This document shows, piece by piece, positions 1 through 7,915 of a stretch of 64,000 bases of DNA (positions within the stretch are counted from its first letter, which is position 1; the number at the start of each line of letters is the position of its first letter). Source of the stretch: Treponema sp. (GTDB lineage: Bacteria; Spirochaetota; Spirochaetia; Treponematales; Treponemataceae); the NCBI GenBank assembly GCA_022010055.1, contig CP091737.1:1178001-1242000 (forward strand), in the 5' to 3' direction. The position numbers and the translations under genes are program-made. The notes below the pieces were generated by a model. That model made no database searches. It saw only the letters and a program-made list of their open reading frames with translations, and was not told where the DNA came from.

Positions 1-3
1 TTT

Positions 4-480
4 ATGAACAATTACACCCCGGAAGAAAGGAAGACGTTCGATATTCCGGACGGAGATTACAAGGTAAGGATAATGAAAGCGGAAAATGCGCTTTCAAAGA
101 CCGGGCTTCAGATGCACTGCATAACACTTCAAGTGGAAGGCAGCGCCGAGAATTACATCCATTTTATCTGCGAAGGGGAATTCTACAACAGGAAAATGAC
201 AGAATTCTTTGACGCATTCGGCATCCAGCGTGGGAACTTCAATTTCTCATCGTGGATTGGAAAGGTTACCGCCGCGCGCTTTGAGCACAGACAGAAACAA
301 TTCACAGGAACAGACGGCTTGACGCATACGGCGAACAACTGCACTCTTCTATTTTTTCACAAGACACTGAACTCTGTACATAAACCGCAGACGGCGGCAA
401 TTCCGCCTCAGGTTCAAAACCTTGCCAACGCGGTTGGCGGAGCTGTCCAGCAGGAATTCCCCGAGGATATACCGTTTTAA
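4..480 (+). CDS. Phage single-stranded DNA-binding protein-like (DUF669-like)
   Basis: The 158-residue protein begins with an Ile-Pro-Asp-Gly-Asp-Tyr segment typical of phage DUF669-type proteins. It ends in FPEDIPF, an acidic tail with terminal Ile-Pro-Phe like the partner-binding tail of bacterial SSB (DDIPF). A beta-rich body followed by a Gln/Pro/Ala-rich linker (about residues 125-150) fits an OB-fold SSB with a flexible tail. Its position before the replication protein supports a role in coating ssDNA during phage replication. The reading frame is open to the window edge, so an upstream start cannot be excluded, but ATG at 4 places the conserved segment about 13 residues in. The family assignment is by eye. 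Confidence 0.6.
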   Translation: MNNYTPEERKTFDIPDGDYKVRIMKAENALSKTGLQMHCITLQVEGSAENYIHFICEGEFYNRKMTEFFDAFGIQRGNFNFSSWIGKVTAARFEHRQKQFTGTDGLTHTANNCTLLFFHKTLNSVHKPQTAAIPPQVQNLANAVGGAVQQEFPEDIPF

Positions 481-603
481 TTAGTTTTGTATCGCGCCGT
501 TGGCGGTTGATATAAAAAGCCTTGCAAAGGGATGGATTAGTAACTGGCAAAGCGGAAAGACGCTTGACAGCCGGACAGACGGCAATTTTTTCAGGCGGAC
601 CAC

Positions 604-1623
604 ATGAAAAGAGAATCTTTTGTAATACATGCTGAATATATCGACGACTTGCCCGATGAATACAAGGGCGCTTTTCTTATGTACATCTATGACTATGGCA
701 TAAACGGAAACGCTCCTGAGCTTACGGGGCTGGAGAATGCAATCTGGCTCAAGATAAAGCGCCGAATCGACGCAGACACTTCAACATACGACAAGAAAAT
801 CCGTAACCTCAGACAGTTTAAAACATCGGACACCGATAAAACATTGTCGGACACCGATAACACAGAGTTGCTTGCCGAAAAAGCACTATCGGACACCGAA
901 AAAGCGTTGTCGGACACCGATAACACCGAATCGGACACCGAAAAAGCGTTGTCGGGCGGTGTATATGTATCTGTTAATGATACTGAATTTGTAAATGATG
1001 ATGTATGTGTATCTGAATTTCCGGGGCTTCCGCCCGAATCCACGCACACGGACACCCGGCAGCCTAAGCCGGTTCAGGATTATGCGGACAAGATATTCAA
1101 CATTTTCAAAACCGCAAGACTGCCCTGCTGCAACAACAACATAATCTCTTTTATGCAAAGGGATTTTTATCAAGGCTTGCAGCATATTCATAAAAATATT
1201 CCGGGGCTTCATTCGGACGAAGTTATAAAGGCGTGTAAGAATTATGCGCTCCTTTCAACAAATCCGCTTTTATACAAAGGCTACAGCCGCCATTTAAGTT
1301 TTGACCAGCTCGTGACCAAGAACTGGTTCAAGAAGCTGCTTCCCGGCAATTTCTTTGAATCCGACTTCCTGGAGCATTCCGAGGGGGAAACTCCGCCAGT
1401 AGAAAAACAGATGTCGCCAGAAGAAGCCGAGCAACAGCTTTTACTCCAGATGAAAGACAACAACAATTTTATCCCGGAAATCTTCAAGGCTTACAAGGAT
1501 GACTGGATTGCGGACGGCAGACCGACAGGCAACGCATATATGAACTTTCAAACAAAAAAAGAGCTTGCGCCCTACGGCAAAAAGCTGAAAGAAGATTTTA
1601 TTAAACAGAAGGTCCGAATATGA
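604..1623 (+). CDS. Phage replication protein with DUF6291-like N-terminus
   Basis: The 339-residue protein opens with a helical domain (about residues 1-60, FVIHAEYIDDLPDEYKGAF) resembling the DUF6291 domain found at the start of phage replisome-organiser proteins. A low-complexity Ser-Asp-Thr linker (about 75-120) comes from a 21-bp tandem repeat. The C-terminal half has features of helicase-loader or DnaD-like proteins: a long helical region and a final stretch with NAYMNF near the end. It lies between the SSB-like gene and small phage ORFs, and its stop overlaps the next start (ATGA). A role in replication initiation is inferred from position and domain style; no catalytic motif is seen. 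Confidence 0.5.
   Translation: MKRESFVIHAEYIDDLPDEYKGAFLMYIYDYGINGNAPELTGLENAIWLKIKRRIDADTSTYDKKIRNLRQFKTSDTDKTLSDTDNTELLAEKALSDTEKALSDTDNTESDTEKALSGGVYVSVNDTEFVNDDVCVSEFPGLPPESTHTDTRQPKPVQDYADKIFNIFKTARLPCCNNNIISFMQRDFYQGLQHIHKNIPGLHSDEVIKACKNYALLSTNPLLYKGYSRHLSFDQLVTKNWFKKLLPGNFFESDFLEHSEGETPPVEKQMSPEEAEQQLLLQMKDNNNFIPEIFKAYKDDWIADGRPTGNAYMNFQTKKELAPYGKKLKEDFIKQKVRI
826..951 (+). repeat. 21-bp in-frame tandem repeat
   Basis: TCGGACACCGA recurs at 826, 847, 889, 910 and 931, giving a 21-bp period over six units, one of them (near 868) degenerate. It encodes a Ser-Asp-Thr-rich linker in the replication protein. Slippage by whole units would keep the frame. Confidence 0.9.
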
Positions 1624-2027
1624 TCAGACAACAAACAACACAAAACTGCGAGACCAAAAACAAGCTGGTTGCATGGACTTTCTGCAAGATATGCCACTCA
1701 ACCTACCCTTTTGACCAGCTTATATGCGTATTCTGTTACAACAGGGCAAAAGAAAAGCCCAAGGAAAATCTTCTTGAATCTGCGTTTGCAAAATCGCTTG
1801 AAGTAAGAGTTGGAAACGAATATCCGTGTAATATAAAACGGCTGAATATTCCTTATCCAGTTCCGGGGCATCTTACCTGCGTGAACTGTATGCAAACGGA
1901 AAAATGCTTCTGCGAGAAATTCGGAAATCCGTATAAAAACTGCTCGCGTGAAGATTTTGACAGCTGCCCATGCCGACAGTGCTGCGCAAAAGAAAAAAAA
2001 TTCAGGGGGAATCTGGTAGAGAGTTAA
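1620..2027 (+). CDS. Cys-rich zinc-ribbon-like phage protein
   Basis: The 135-residue protein has paired cysteines in three groups: CKICHSTYPFDQLICVFC near residues 22-39, CVNC and CEKF near 90-100, and CPCRQCC near 117-123. This suggests two or three zinc-binding knuckles and hence nucleic-acid or protein binding. It overlaps the upstream gene by 4 bp, so the two are probably translationally coupled. I do not recognise the family. Confidence 0.55.
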   Translation: MIRQQTTQNCETKNKLVAWTFCKICHSTYPFDQLICVFCYNRAKEKPKENLLESAFAKSLEVRVGNEYPCNIKRLNIPYPVPGHLTCVNCMQTEKCFCEKFGNPYKNCSREDFDSCPCRQCCAKEKKFRGNLVES

Positions 2028-2034
2028 GAAGACT

Positions 2035-2577
2035 ATGAAAGGCGTAAAGACAATTTATAATTATTTCCTTGATTTTGGCGATGACAAGGAAATTATTATT
2101 CCAGAAGGAAAATCTGACGGAACAGACAATGAAAAATGCCAGTTTTATCAGTGGCAATATCTGAAACAAAACAACATCAACGCCTTTGAAAAATTATGGT
2201 GGCTATTCACGGTTTTATGTAAAAAAATAATTATCAAGGAAATGAAAACAAAACGTTTTTTTCTGGTTGATGATGAAATCGAATACAAGGCTGACATAGC
2301 TTGTGAATATGTATTGCGTCGCTATGAAAAATACAAACGAGAAAAGGGACAGGTTTATGTGATGACAAACTTTGTTTCATGCGCATACGAAGGCGTTATG
2401 CACGCCCTTTATGACAAGAGTGAAAACGATTATTTACTCTCAATGTGCATGGAGTTTAACGGCAAACCGATTCGGGAAATAAAAAGAACAGCCTCAACAA
2501 ACACCGAAAAAATCATTGAAATTTCAGAAACAAAAAGGAGTGTGGAAAACAAGGAAAATGAAAACCAAAGTCTGTAA
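2035..2577 (+). CDS. Hypothetical phage protein, possibly sigma-factor-like
   Basis: This 180-residue protein is in the early operon, 7 bp after the Cys-rich gene. The middle part (about residues 50-130) is helical, with Trp-Trp, a run of basic residues and a segment ending in FVSCAYEGVMHALYDK. The pattern recalls region 2 of small phage sigma-like proteins (helical bundle, YVMTNFVS..ALY), but I see no complete sigma signature. The C-terminal 30 residues are low complexity and overlap the HNH gene. A transcription-factor role is a weak guess, of interest because of the TGACTATA motif described elsewhere; it may be something else entirely. Confidence 0.4.
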   Translation: MKGVKTIYNYFLDFGDDKEIIIPEGKSDGTDNEKCQFYQWQYLKQNNINAFEKLWWLFTVLCKKIIIKEMKTKRFFLVDDEIEYKADIACEYVLRRYEKYKREKGQVYVMTNFVSCAYEGVMHALYDKSENDYLLSMCMEFNGKPIREIKRTASTNTEKIIEISETKRSVENKENENQSL

Positions 2578-2929
2578 AAAAAACGGCTGCGGAAGAACGG
2601 CGGAATGCGGAAAAGAATATTGCAAAATTCACCAAAGTTTGGAAGGAAAACGAAAGGTATTCAATTTCCGGGGCAAATCAAAAGAATGGCACAATCTTTA
2701 TGAGACTGCAAAATGGCGGAAGACATCAAGGGAATTCTTAAAAAAATATCCTTTCTGTTTTATCTGCGGAAAGCCCGCAAGAATTGCGGACCACATAACA
2801 CCGCACCGTGGAAACCTTGAGCTTTTTTATGACGAGAACAATCTCCAGCCGATGTGCTGGAGCTGCCATTCAAGAAAAACGTTCAAGGAAAACGGCAATT
2901 TTAGAAAAAACAAGCAGAGTGTTAAATAA
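2558..2929 (+). CDS. Phage HNH endonuclease
   Basis: HNH nuclease of about 123 residues: a Cys-X2-Cys zinc knuckle (CFICG), the catalytic ADHI-TPH segment, then NNLQPMCWSCHSRKT with the second Cys-X2-Cys. Small HNH enzymes near terminase genes often nick DNA to assist packaging in HK97-like phages. The gene overlaps the preceding one by 20 bp. I chose ATG at 2558 because upstream in-frame starts are only TTG or GTG, and the product then begins just before the first Cys-rich segment (CKKNGCGR). Confidence 0.85.
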   Translation: MKTKVCKKNGCGRTAECGKEYCKIHQSLEGKRKVFNFRGKSKEWHNLYETAKWRKTSREFLKKYPFCFICGKPARIADHITPHRGNLELFYDENNLQPMCWSCHSRKTFKENGNFRKNKQSVK

Positions 2930-2943
2930 TAAAAGGGGAAATT

Positions 2944-3060
2944 TTGAAAAAATCATGTGTACAAGAGTTGTTTCCTGAACTTGAACTAAAGGCTGGAGAC
3001 ACAATCAACGGCAAGGGCGAAAGGCTATTTTCAAAAGACATTTTTCAAAGAAATCATTAG
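2944..3060 (+). CDS. Small phage ORF (38 aa)
   Basis: TTG start preceded by a GGGGAAA stretch. It encodes a 38-residue polar peptide starting MKKSCVQELFPELELK. It sits tightly in the early operon after the HNH gene. Function unknown; it could be spurious. Confidence 0.4.
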   Translation: MKKSCVQELFPELELKAGDTINGKGERLFSKDIFQRNH

Positions 3061-3067
3061 AGCGTAT

Positions 3068-3163
3068 ATGCTTTACTGTAAAGGTGAGACTCATAAATAT
3101 AAAGAAGCAGAAAAACAGGCAGAGCAATTTTTAAGTGAGCTGGAAAAAAATGAAAGAAGATGA
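3068..3163 (+). CDS. Small phage ORF (31 aa)
   Basis: A 31-residue, charged and helical peptide (rich in Lys and Glu). It begins 7 bp after the previous stop and overlaps the next gene's start. The compact packing is the only support. Confidence 0.4.
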   Translation: MLYCKGETHKYKEAEKQAEQFLSELEKNERR

Positions 3164-3350
3164 GATATTGAAAGCAAGATGCAATAACTGTGAAAGTTCA
3201 TACCGACAGTATGGGAAGTTGTGTCCATGGCGGAGCATAAGCGGTGACTACTGCTTTGACGGAATGAGTACGGAAGAAGCACACAGGAAAATCAAAAAGA
3301 ATTTTGATGATTTTCAGACAAAGATAGCACGAGGGCTCGTGGAAAAATGA
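3150..3350 (+). CDS. Small Cys-containing phage protein
   Basis: 66 residues from the ATG at 3150. It has CNNC, a further Cys in LCPW and one in DYCFDGM, suggesting a single zinc-binding site, followed by a charged helix. It is the fourth small gene of the operon. An in-frame GTG at 3135 would add five residues, but the ATG is preferred. Family not recognised. Confidence 0.55.
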   Translation: MKEDEILKARCNNCESSYRQYGKLCPWRSISGDYCFDGMSTEEAHRKIKKNFDDFQTKIARGLVEK

Positions 3351-3375
3351 CACTATTCCATAAGGGTTAAAGAAA

Positions 3376-3525
3376 ATGAAAAAAAGATTTACTTTTGTTT
3401 ACGACTTTCTACGCGGCGGCTGGTCGTTTCTATGTATATATGCGGATTCCCTAAAAGAGGCGGAAGAAATGTTTTACCGTCAAATAACAGAATTTGTAGA
3501 GGTAACAAAAATTGAATATGAGTGA
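3376..3525 (+). CDS. Small phage ORF (49 aa)
   Basis: A 49-residue peptide starting MKKRFTFVYDFLRGGW, with aromatic residues throughout its N-terminal half. It is the last plus-strand gene before the first minus-strand cassette. No recognisable domain. Confidence 0.45.
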   Translation: MKKRFTFVYDFLRGGWSFLCIYADSLKEAEEMFYRQITEFVEVTKIEYE

Positions 3526-3557
3526 AAAGTTATTACTTAAACAACTCATATAATACG

Positions 3558-3749
3558 CTATGCATTCAATGCAAGGTCAACAAGAAACCTTGACAATGAA
3601 AGCCCGGCTTTTTCCGCTTTTTCGCGGATTATCTTTTCTTCTGACGGCTGGCAGGAAACTTGAAAACGGACACGTCCAGTTTCCGCCATTTTCCGTCCGC
3701 CGCCGTGATAGCCGTAACCGCTATACTTCTTTTCTGTCTGTTCTGCCAT
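3558..3749 (-). CDS. Cassette 1 gene C: ribbon-helix-helix-like protein
   Basis: 63 residues: a Gly-rich basic N-terminus with GYGYHGGGRK, then a predicted strand (VRFQVSCQP), then two helices ending LSLSRFLVDLALNA. Strand-helix-helix with a (R/K)FxVSC strand is the CopG/Arc/MobC-like ribbon-helix-helix plan, so DNA binding is likely. It is one of six related proteins in this prophage. Its start overlaps the upstream gene B. A regulator of its own cassette is the natural inference. Confidence 0.75.
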   Translation of the reverse strand: MAEQTEKKYSGYGYHGGGRKMAETGRVRFQVSCQPSEEKIIREKAEKAGLSLSRFLVDLALNA

Positions 3750-3843
3750 TTTTCCACCTTATTATATTTCCTATTACAATCATTAAACCGCCAAGCCCCG
3801 CAATTGATAGTATTACAATTTGTATAATATCAAGTGTATTCAT
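3721..3843 (-). CDS. Cassette 1 gene B: tiny membrane peptide
   Basis: 40 residues with one hydrophobic helix (about residues 5-28, ILSIAGLGGLMIVIGNII) and a basic C-terminal tail. The GGTG just before the ATG may serve as ribosome binding site. Its 3' end overlaps gene C by 29 bp, implying coupled translation. It resembles the other gene B products in size and hydrophobic plan, not in sequence. Confidence 0.65.
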   Translation of the reverse strand: MNTLDIIQIVILSIAGLGGLMIVIGNIIRWKNGRTDRKEV

Positions 3844-3875
3844 ATTGACACCTCTAAACTGATGTGGTAGTTTAA

Positions 3876-3906
3876 GGGTGTAGTAAGTTTTCGGCTTACC
3901 ACACCC
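3876..3906 (-). terminator. Cassette 1 inter-gene hairpin
   Basis: Twelve-bp stem with one mismatch (GGGTGTaGTAAG against CTTACcACACCC) and a 7-nt loop, lying between genes A and B. The same arrangement recurs in the other cassettes, so it is probably a partial terminator or a processing or stability hairpin. Confidence 0.7.
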
Positions 3907-3911
3907 GATTG

Positions 3912-4052
3912 TTATCGACCTGACAGATAGACAACAATCTTAAAAACTACCTCGCAGATAGCGGCAATCCCAAGCAGAAGAGTGCCAATACCTACGAGCC
4001 AAGAGCCACCGTCTTTGGGTGGCTTTTTTCGTTTATGCGATTTGCGCATCAT
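3912..4052 (-). CDS. Cassette 1 gene A: tiny membrane peptide
   Basis: 46 residues: a strongly basic N-terminus (KSHKRKKPPK), one hydrophobic helix (about 18-41) and a short tail ending SGR. It has an ideal AGGAGG ribosome binding site 7 nt before the ATG and a consensus promoter just upstream. This looks like a highly expressed inner-membrane peptide. Function unknown. Confidence 0.75.
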   Translation of the reverse strand: MMRKSHKRKKPPKDGGSWLVGIGTLLLGIAAICEVVFKIVVYLSGR

Positions 4053-4074
4053 CGCAAAACCTCCTGACATTCTT

Positions 4075-4103
4075 ATAATACTAATTGTATTTATTTATGT
4101 CAA
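4075..4103 (-). promoter_or_regulatory. Cassette 1 promoter
   Basis: TTGACA (4103-4098), a 17-bp spacer and TATTAT (4080-4075) on the minus strand: a near-consensus housekeeping sigma promoter for gene A. Confidence 0.8.
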
Positions 4104-4257
4104 GACATTTACAAAATAAATTAAAAATATTTTTTATCGCCCCCCCCGGTTCAAAAACTTAAACGGAAACACCTTTCACCAACACCCGCCCTTTTTCATG
4201 CGCATTGTCAAAAAAAATGGGGCGGTGGTTGTTTTTTTTGGTGCATATAACTTCAAA

Positions 4258-4265
4258 TGACTATA
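4258..4265 (+). promoter_or_regulatory. TGACTATA module motif, copy 1 (terminase)
   Basis: TGACTATA ends exactly 5 nt before the terminase small-subunit ATG, and there is no Shine-Dalgarno sequence between. It is one of six such sites in the phage. Confidence 0.6.
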
Positions 4266-4270
4266 TTTAT

Positions 4271-4747
4271 ATGGGCAGACCTATAAAATCAACAGAAGAA
4301 CATATCAAAGACGGAACTTACAGAAAAGACAGGCATGAAAACAGAGGCGTTAGTCTTGACGCATTAAAAGAAATTTCAATTCCAGAAGAACTGAACAATG
4401 CCGCAAAAAAAAAGTGGCTTGAAATCGTTCCGACTTTACAGGAAAACGGACTGATAACAATCGTTGACATCCCGACAATAACAGACGCTTTTATACAGTA
4501 CGGAGCGGCGCAAGATTGTCTTAATACTGTAATGAAGAGTAATTCCAGCATTGCGGAATATTGGTCAAAACTCAACAAATTCAAAGATGTTGACCTGATT
4601 GCAAAATATAACGAATCAATGGATATTTACAAGCGGACAATGGAGAAATACGGAGTAACACCAGCCGGCAGGGCGAAAATAAAGTTACAGCCAAAGAAAG
4701 AAGATGAAGGCGACAATTTTATAAAATCCCTAAGAGGAAACGGTTAA
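4271..4747 (+). CDS. Terminase small subunit (P27 family-like)
   Basis: 158 residues from ATG 4271. The MGRP start followed by a charged region and a helical body (IPEELNNAAKKKWLEIVPTL, then an LTIVD-like segment) fits the P27-type small terminase, which recognises phage DNA and starts packaging. It lies directly before the large subunit. The frame is open upstream only through alternative codons, and MGRP is the family's usual start. The gene appears to be read from a leaderless or very short-leader transcript behind TGACTATA. Confidence 0.8.
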   Translation: MGRPIKSTEEHIKDGTYRKDRHENRGVSLDALKEISIPEELNNAAKKKWLEIVPTLQENGLITIVDIPTITDAFIQYGAAQDCLNTVMKSNSSIAEYWSKLNKFKDVDLIAKYNESMDIYKRTMEKYGVTPAGRAKIKLQPKKEDEGDNFIKSLRGNG

Positions 4748-4754
4748 GTGCTGA

Positions 4755-6424
4755 ATGTTCGAATTCACTTACCAGCAGTACATTTCTGACATCTCAACAA
4801 ATAAGATTCCTGCATGCAAAAAAGTAAAGCTCGCAATTCAAAGGCATATTGACGATGTGAGGCAAGCGGAAGCCGGAACATTTCCGTTTTATTTTGATCA
4901 CAAAAAAGCGCAGAACGCAATTCTTTTTTTTACTCAGCTTACACATACAAAAGGAAAACTTGCCGGCACAAACCTTGTTCCAGAACCATGGCAGCAATTC
5001 ATAATCGCTTCAATCTACGGCTGGCGAAGAATTGACAACGGATTAAGGCGGTTCAGGCGCGCTTATATTCAGATTGCACGAAAGAACGGCAAAACCTTTC
5101 TTTCTTCCGGGGTCGCGCTTTACGACCTTATAACTGAACCTGGAAGCGAAGTTTACAGCGCGGCCACAAAAAGGGACCAGGCCGTAAGATGTTTTGCGGA
5201 CTGCAAGAACACAGTACGATACTCAAAGACGCTAAGAAAATATATTCAAAGCTATGCGCATTCCCTGAAATGCGGAGACGGCTCAATGCAGGCTCTTTCT
5301 TCCGACGCCCACACTTTGGACGGATTGAACCCTTCCTGCGCAATCATAGACGAATACCACGCGCATAAACCGACGAGCTTCTGAACGTAATTGAAACAGG
5401 TATGTCCGCAAGAACGCAGCCGCTTCTTTTTATCATCACAACGGCTGGAAATGACCGCAATGTTCCTTGCTTTGAGGAATACGAGCGCTGCTCTAAAATC
5501 CTTGAGCGTGCCAGAGGCTACGAAAACGAGCAGTACTTCTGCATGATTTTTGAGCTGGATAAAAAAGACGACTGGAAGAATGAGAAAAACTGGTATAAGG
5601 CAAATCCGAATCTAGGCGTAAGCGTAGAAATTGACGACTTGCGGATGAAATACAAAAATGCGCTCCAAAAGTCCACGGACGAGGCAAGTTTCCGCACAAA
5701 GAACCTTAACGAATGGCTGAATGTCGCTGACGTATGGATAAAGCAAAGCCAGTGGATAAAATGCCACAAGCGTTTTTCTGAAAAAAATCTTGCAGGATTG
5801 AGGTGCTGGGGCGGAATCGACCTTTCAAAACGGCTTGATATAACCGCCTTTACCTGGTATTTTGCGCTGGAGAACGGCAGACGGTACGCAAAGCACTATT
5901 TTTTTATTCCGGAAGAACAGATAGAAAACAAAATGCGCGGAGATTCCTACCTTTTCCGCCGCTGGATAAAAGAAGGCTATGTCTTTGCAACTCCAGGCGA
6001 AACAGTAGACTACTCTTTTATGTTCCAGAAAATAATTGAAGATGCAAAGATTTACGATGTTCAAGAAATCGCTTATGACCGAAACCTTGCGGCGCACCTT
6101 ATACAGGATTTAAGCGATGTCTTTACCTGCGTTGAGTTTTCGCAGAGCATAACAGGAATGAGCGAGCCTTCCAAAGCATGGGAGCAGCTTATTGCGGACG
6201 GAAAATTGATTGACAACAATCCGGTTATGGACTGGATGGTGAGCTGCGCAACAGTAAAGCCGGACGCAAACGGAAATATAAAGCCGATTAAACCCGATGT
6301 GAACAAAAGCACAAAGCGAATTGACGGCGTAATAACTTCAATAATGGCGAACAACCGCCTTGAAGTCGCGCTTGCCGATGAAGAGGCGCAGGGAAATTTC
6401 AAGATTGAGGATGCGGTTTTCTAA
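4755..6424 (+). CDS. Terminase large subunit, frameshifted
   Basis: ATPase-nuclease that pumps DNA into the prohead. It lies in two frames, 4755-5384 and about 5368-6424. The ATPase has a Walker-A-type RKNGKTF and a Walker B with CAIIDEYHAH. The C-terminal RNase H-like nuclease starts at GGIDLSKRLDIT with the first catalytic Asp. The break falls at CATAAACCGAC near 5368; one extra A restores HKTDELLNVIETG and joins the halves into about 557 residues, normal for HK97-type TerL. It is therefore probably intact in reality. Confidence 0.9.
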
Positions 6425-6438
6425 AAGGAAAGCACTTT

Positions 6439-6466
6439 AGCCGTCTGCTTTCAGGCGGCTTTTTTA
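6439..6466 (+). terminator. Terminator after the terminase
   Basis: AGCCGtCTG stem with its complement CAGgCGGCT, a short loop and a T-run, just after the TerL stop and pointing out of the packaging module. Confidence 0.8.
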
Positions 6467-6476
6467 TGTAATTACA

Positions 6477-6692
6477 TTAGATAAGAATTTCTTTTGAATT
6501 TTTATCAATAAATGAAATTTTTAATTCACAGTTTAATGCAGCCGCAATTTTTTCCAAATCGCTAGTTTTCATATCATTTCTGTAAAGTTTATTGAATAGA
6601 TTTTGCTTTGTATTGCCTAATTTTACAGAAAGTTCCGCCACTGATGTATTTCTTTTAATACATAAAATTTTTACCATTTCAGAAATGTTCAT
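6477..6692 (-). CDS. XRE-family helix-turn-helix repressor
   Basis: 71-residue Cro/CI-type DNA-binding domain: KRNTSVAELSVKLGNTKQNLFNKLYRNDMKTSDLEKIAAAL contains the five-helix HTH, with TKQNLFNKL as recognition helix. It is divergent from cassette 2, with a shared intergenic region holding three copies of AGTTTAATA, likely operator sites. No dimerisation or cleavage domain is present, so it is a Cro-like or minimal repressor. It may control cassette 2 and its own gene rather than the whole lysogenic switch. Confidence 0.8.
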   Translation of the reverse strand: MNISEMVKILCIKRNTSVAELSVKLGNTKQNLFNKLYRNDMKTSDLEKIAAALNCELKISFIDKNSKEILI

Positions 6693-6699
6693 AAAACAA

Positions 6700-6801
6700 T
6701 ATTAAACTAAAAAAAATATATAAAAAGACAATAAAAAAATAGATTTTTTTATATAAAAAAGTTTAATAAATACTTGACGAATTAAATTAAATAGTTTAAT
6801 A
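6700..6801. promoter_or_regulatory. Candidate repressor operators (AGTTTAATA)
   Basis: AGTTTAATA occurs at 6760-6768 and 6793-6801 (plus) and inverted at 6700-6708. The last plus copy overlaps the -10 box of the cassette 2 promoter and the inverted copy lies just upstream of the repressor start. The spacing suggests control of both divergent genes. Confidence 0.5.
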
Positions 6802-6802
6802 T
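6774..6802 (+). promoter_or_regulatory. Cassette 2 promoter
   Basis: TTGACG (6774-6779), a 17-bp spacer and TAATAT (6797-6802), 30 nt before gene A. Confidence 0.75.
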
Positions 6803-6833
6803 ATAAACATCAGGAGAGAAAGGAGGTTATAAA

Positions 6834-6923
6834 ATGGAAAATCCAAAGATTACAGATTGGATAGTTGCAATAGCGACCGTTATTTACACTATTGCAACCA
6901 TTTTAAGTTTGGTTCTTAAATAA
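6834..6923 (+). CDS. Cassette 2 gene A: tiny membrane peptide
   Basis: 29 residues, nearly all one hydrophobic helix after a short polar start (MENPKITDW). AAAGGAGG lies 7 nt before the ATG. The size and setting (promoter, strong ribosome binding site, following hairpin) match gene A of the other cassettes. Confidence 0.7.
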   Translation: MENPKITDWIVAIATVIYTIATILSLVLK

Positions 6924-6933
6924 GCCAATTCTG

Positions 6934-6962
6934 CAAGGCTCTCGGAGAGAGTGCCTTGTTTT
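6934..6962 (+). terminator. Cassette 2 inter-gene hairpin
   Basis: CAAGGCtCTC pairs with GAGtGCCTTG over a 5-nt loop and is followed by TTTT. It is a weak terminator or attenuator between genes A and B. Confidence 0.7.
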
Positions 6963-6992
6963 AATATAAAACATTTTGTGGAGGTTGTCAAA

Positions 6993-7166
6993 ATGAGAAT
7001 TACAATTTTTATTGCAAGTTTAGGAATGTTGAGCGCATTTATTCCGCAGTTCATAGACGGAATAAAATCTAAAAGCAAAAATATAATTATCTTAAGGTCA
7101 ATAACTTTGTTCTGTATGAGTTTGACTTCAATTCTTAATCTTGTGCTTTTATTGAAAAACAAATAG
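6993..7166 (+). CDS. Cassette 2 gene B: two-helix membrane protein
   Basis: 57 residues with two hydrophobic helices (about 2-22 and 32-54) around a basic loop (KSKSKN). GGAGG precedes the ATG. This is the longest gene B product. Cassette 2 has no gene C; the XRE repressor on the other strand may take that place. Confidence 0.65.
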   Translation: MRITIFIASLGMLSAFIPQFIDGIKSKSKNIIILRSITLFCMSLTSILNLVLLLKNK

Positions 7167-7173
7167 TTTTTTT

Positions 7174-7197
7174 GCCCCGTAATTTCGGGGCTTTTTT
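7174..7197 (+). terminator. Cassette 2 terminator
   Basis: GCCCCG / CGGGGC stem with a short loop and a run of six T. Confidence 0.85.
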
Positions 7198-7203
7198 ATG
7201 TTC

Positions 7204-7211
7204 TGACTATA
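7204..7211 (+). promoter_or_regulatory. TGACTATA module motif, copy 2 (RusA/lysis)
   Basis: Ends exactly 5 nt before the RusA ATG at 7217. No ribosome binding site is present. Confidence 0.6.
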
Positions 7212-7216
7212 TTTTT

Positions 7217-7604
7217 ATGGACATAAAACGAAAATACTTCTTTATCTTCAAGGGCGAAACTCCGGCAAAAAAGAACTCAAGGCGCACGCTCAGGAACGGA
7301 AAAACCATTCCGTCCAGGAGATTTGAAGCCTGGCACGCCGACAGCCTTTAGCCTTCTGCACCAAAAACGCCCCGCAAAACCAATAGACACGCCACTTTGT
7401 ATAAAAATGGTTTTCTACCACGGAGACAGGACAAGACGCGACAGCGACAACGAGGCGACAAGCATTCTGGACTTGCTTCAGGACGGCCTTGTTATAGCAG
7501 ACGACAACTGGCAGATTGTCCGCAAAATCTGCATCATAAACCGCTATGAAAAAAATAATCCGCATTGCGAAATTACGCTTTTTGACTATAAAGAAAAGGA
7601 ATAA
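7217..7604 (+). CDS. RusA-like Holliday junction resolvase, frameshifted
   Basis: About 128 residues in two frames. The first part, from ATG 7217, has FKGETPAKKNSRR, the RusA start in which a conserved Pro and basic residues precede the fold. The second has FYHGDRTRRDSDNEATSILDLLQDGLVIADD, with the Asp residues (RRDSDN, ADD) that bind metal in RusA. The frames meet at ACAGCCTTTAGC near 7350; removing one T joins them. RusA cuts four-way junctions, resolving replication intermediates before packaging. Confidence 0.8.
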
Positions 7605-7609
7605 AAAAA

Positions 7610-7915
7610 ATGAATGCGACAGCCATAATCACATTTAGTATAACAGTAGCAGGCTTTGTTTTTTCAATGATAACGCTTGTGGCAAAACTTTCCGTTAATT
7701 TCGGAAGATTAAGCAACAGGCTTGACCAGAACGAAACAAGGGACAAGGAAGAACGTTCACACACAAGAGAAAAATTCACAGAGCTCTATTCAAAGATAAA
7801 CCTGCACGAAAGCACACTTGCGGGGCTGAAGAACAACGTTTCAAACCTTACATCGACCTGCCAAAGAATAGAAGCAAAACTTGACAGACTTATAGAAAAG
7901 GAGAGCCGCCAATGA
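7610..7915 (+). CDS. Membrane-anchored coiled-coil protein
   Basis: 101 residues: an N-terminal hydrophobic helix (about 4-27) followed by a long heptad-like coiled coil (40-98). It overlaps the next gene by 4 bp. The layout is like the XhlA-type lysis helpers and other small proteins next to phage holins, and its position at the head of the lysis cluster fits. Exact role unknown. Confidence 0.55.
   Translation: MNATAIITFSITVAGFVFSMITLVAKLSVNFGRLSNRLDQNETRDKEERSHTREKFTELYSKINLHESTLAGLKNNVSNLTSTCQRIEAKLDRLIEKESRQ

Noticed and set aside
693..1212. Minus-strand open frames opposite the 21-bp repeat
   Set aside because: Repeat-generated shadows of the replication gene; no ribosome binding site or family signal.
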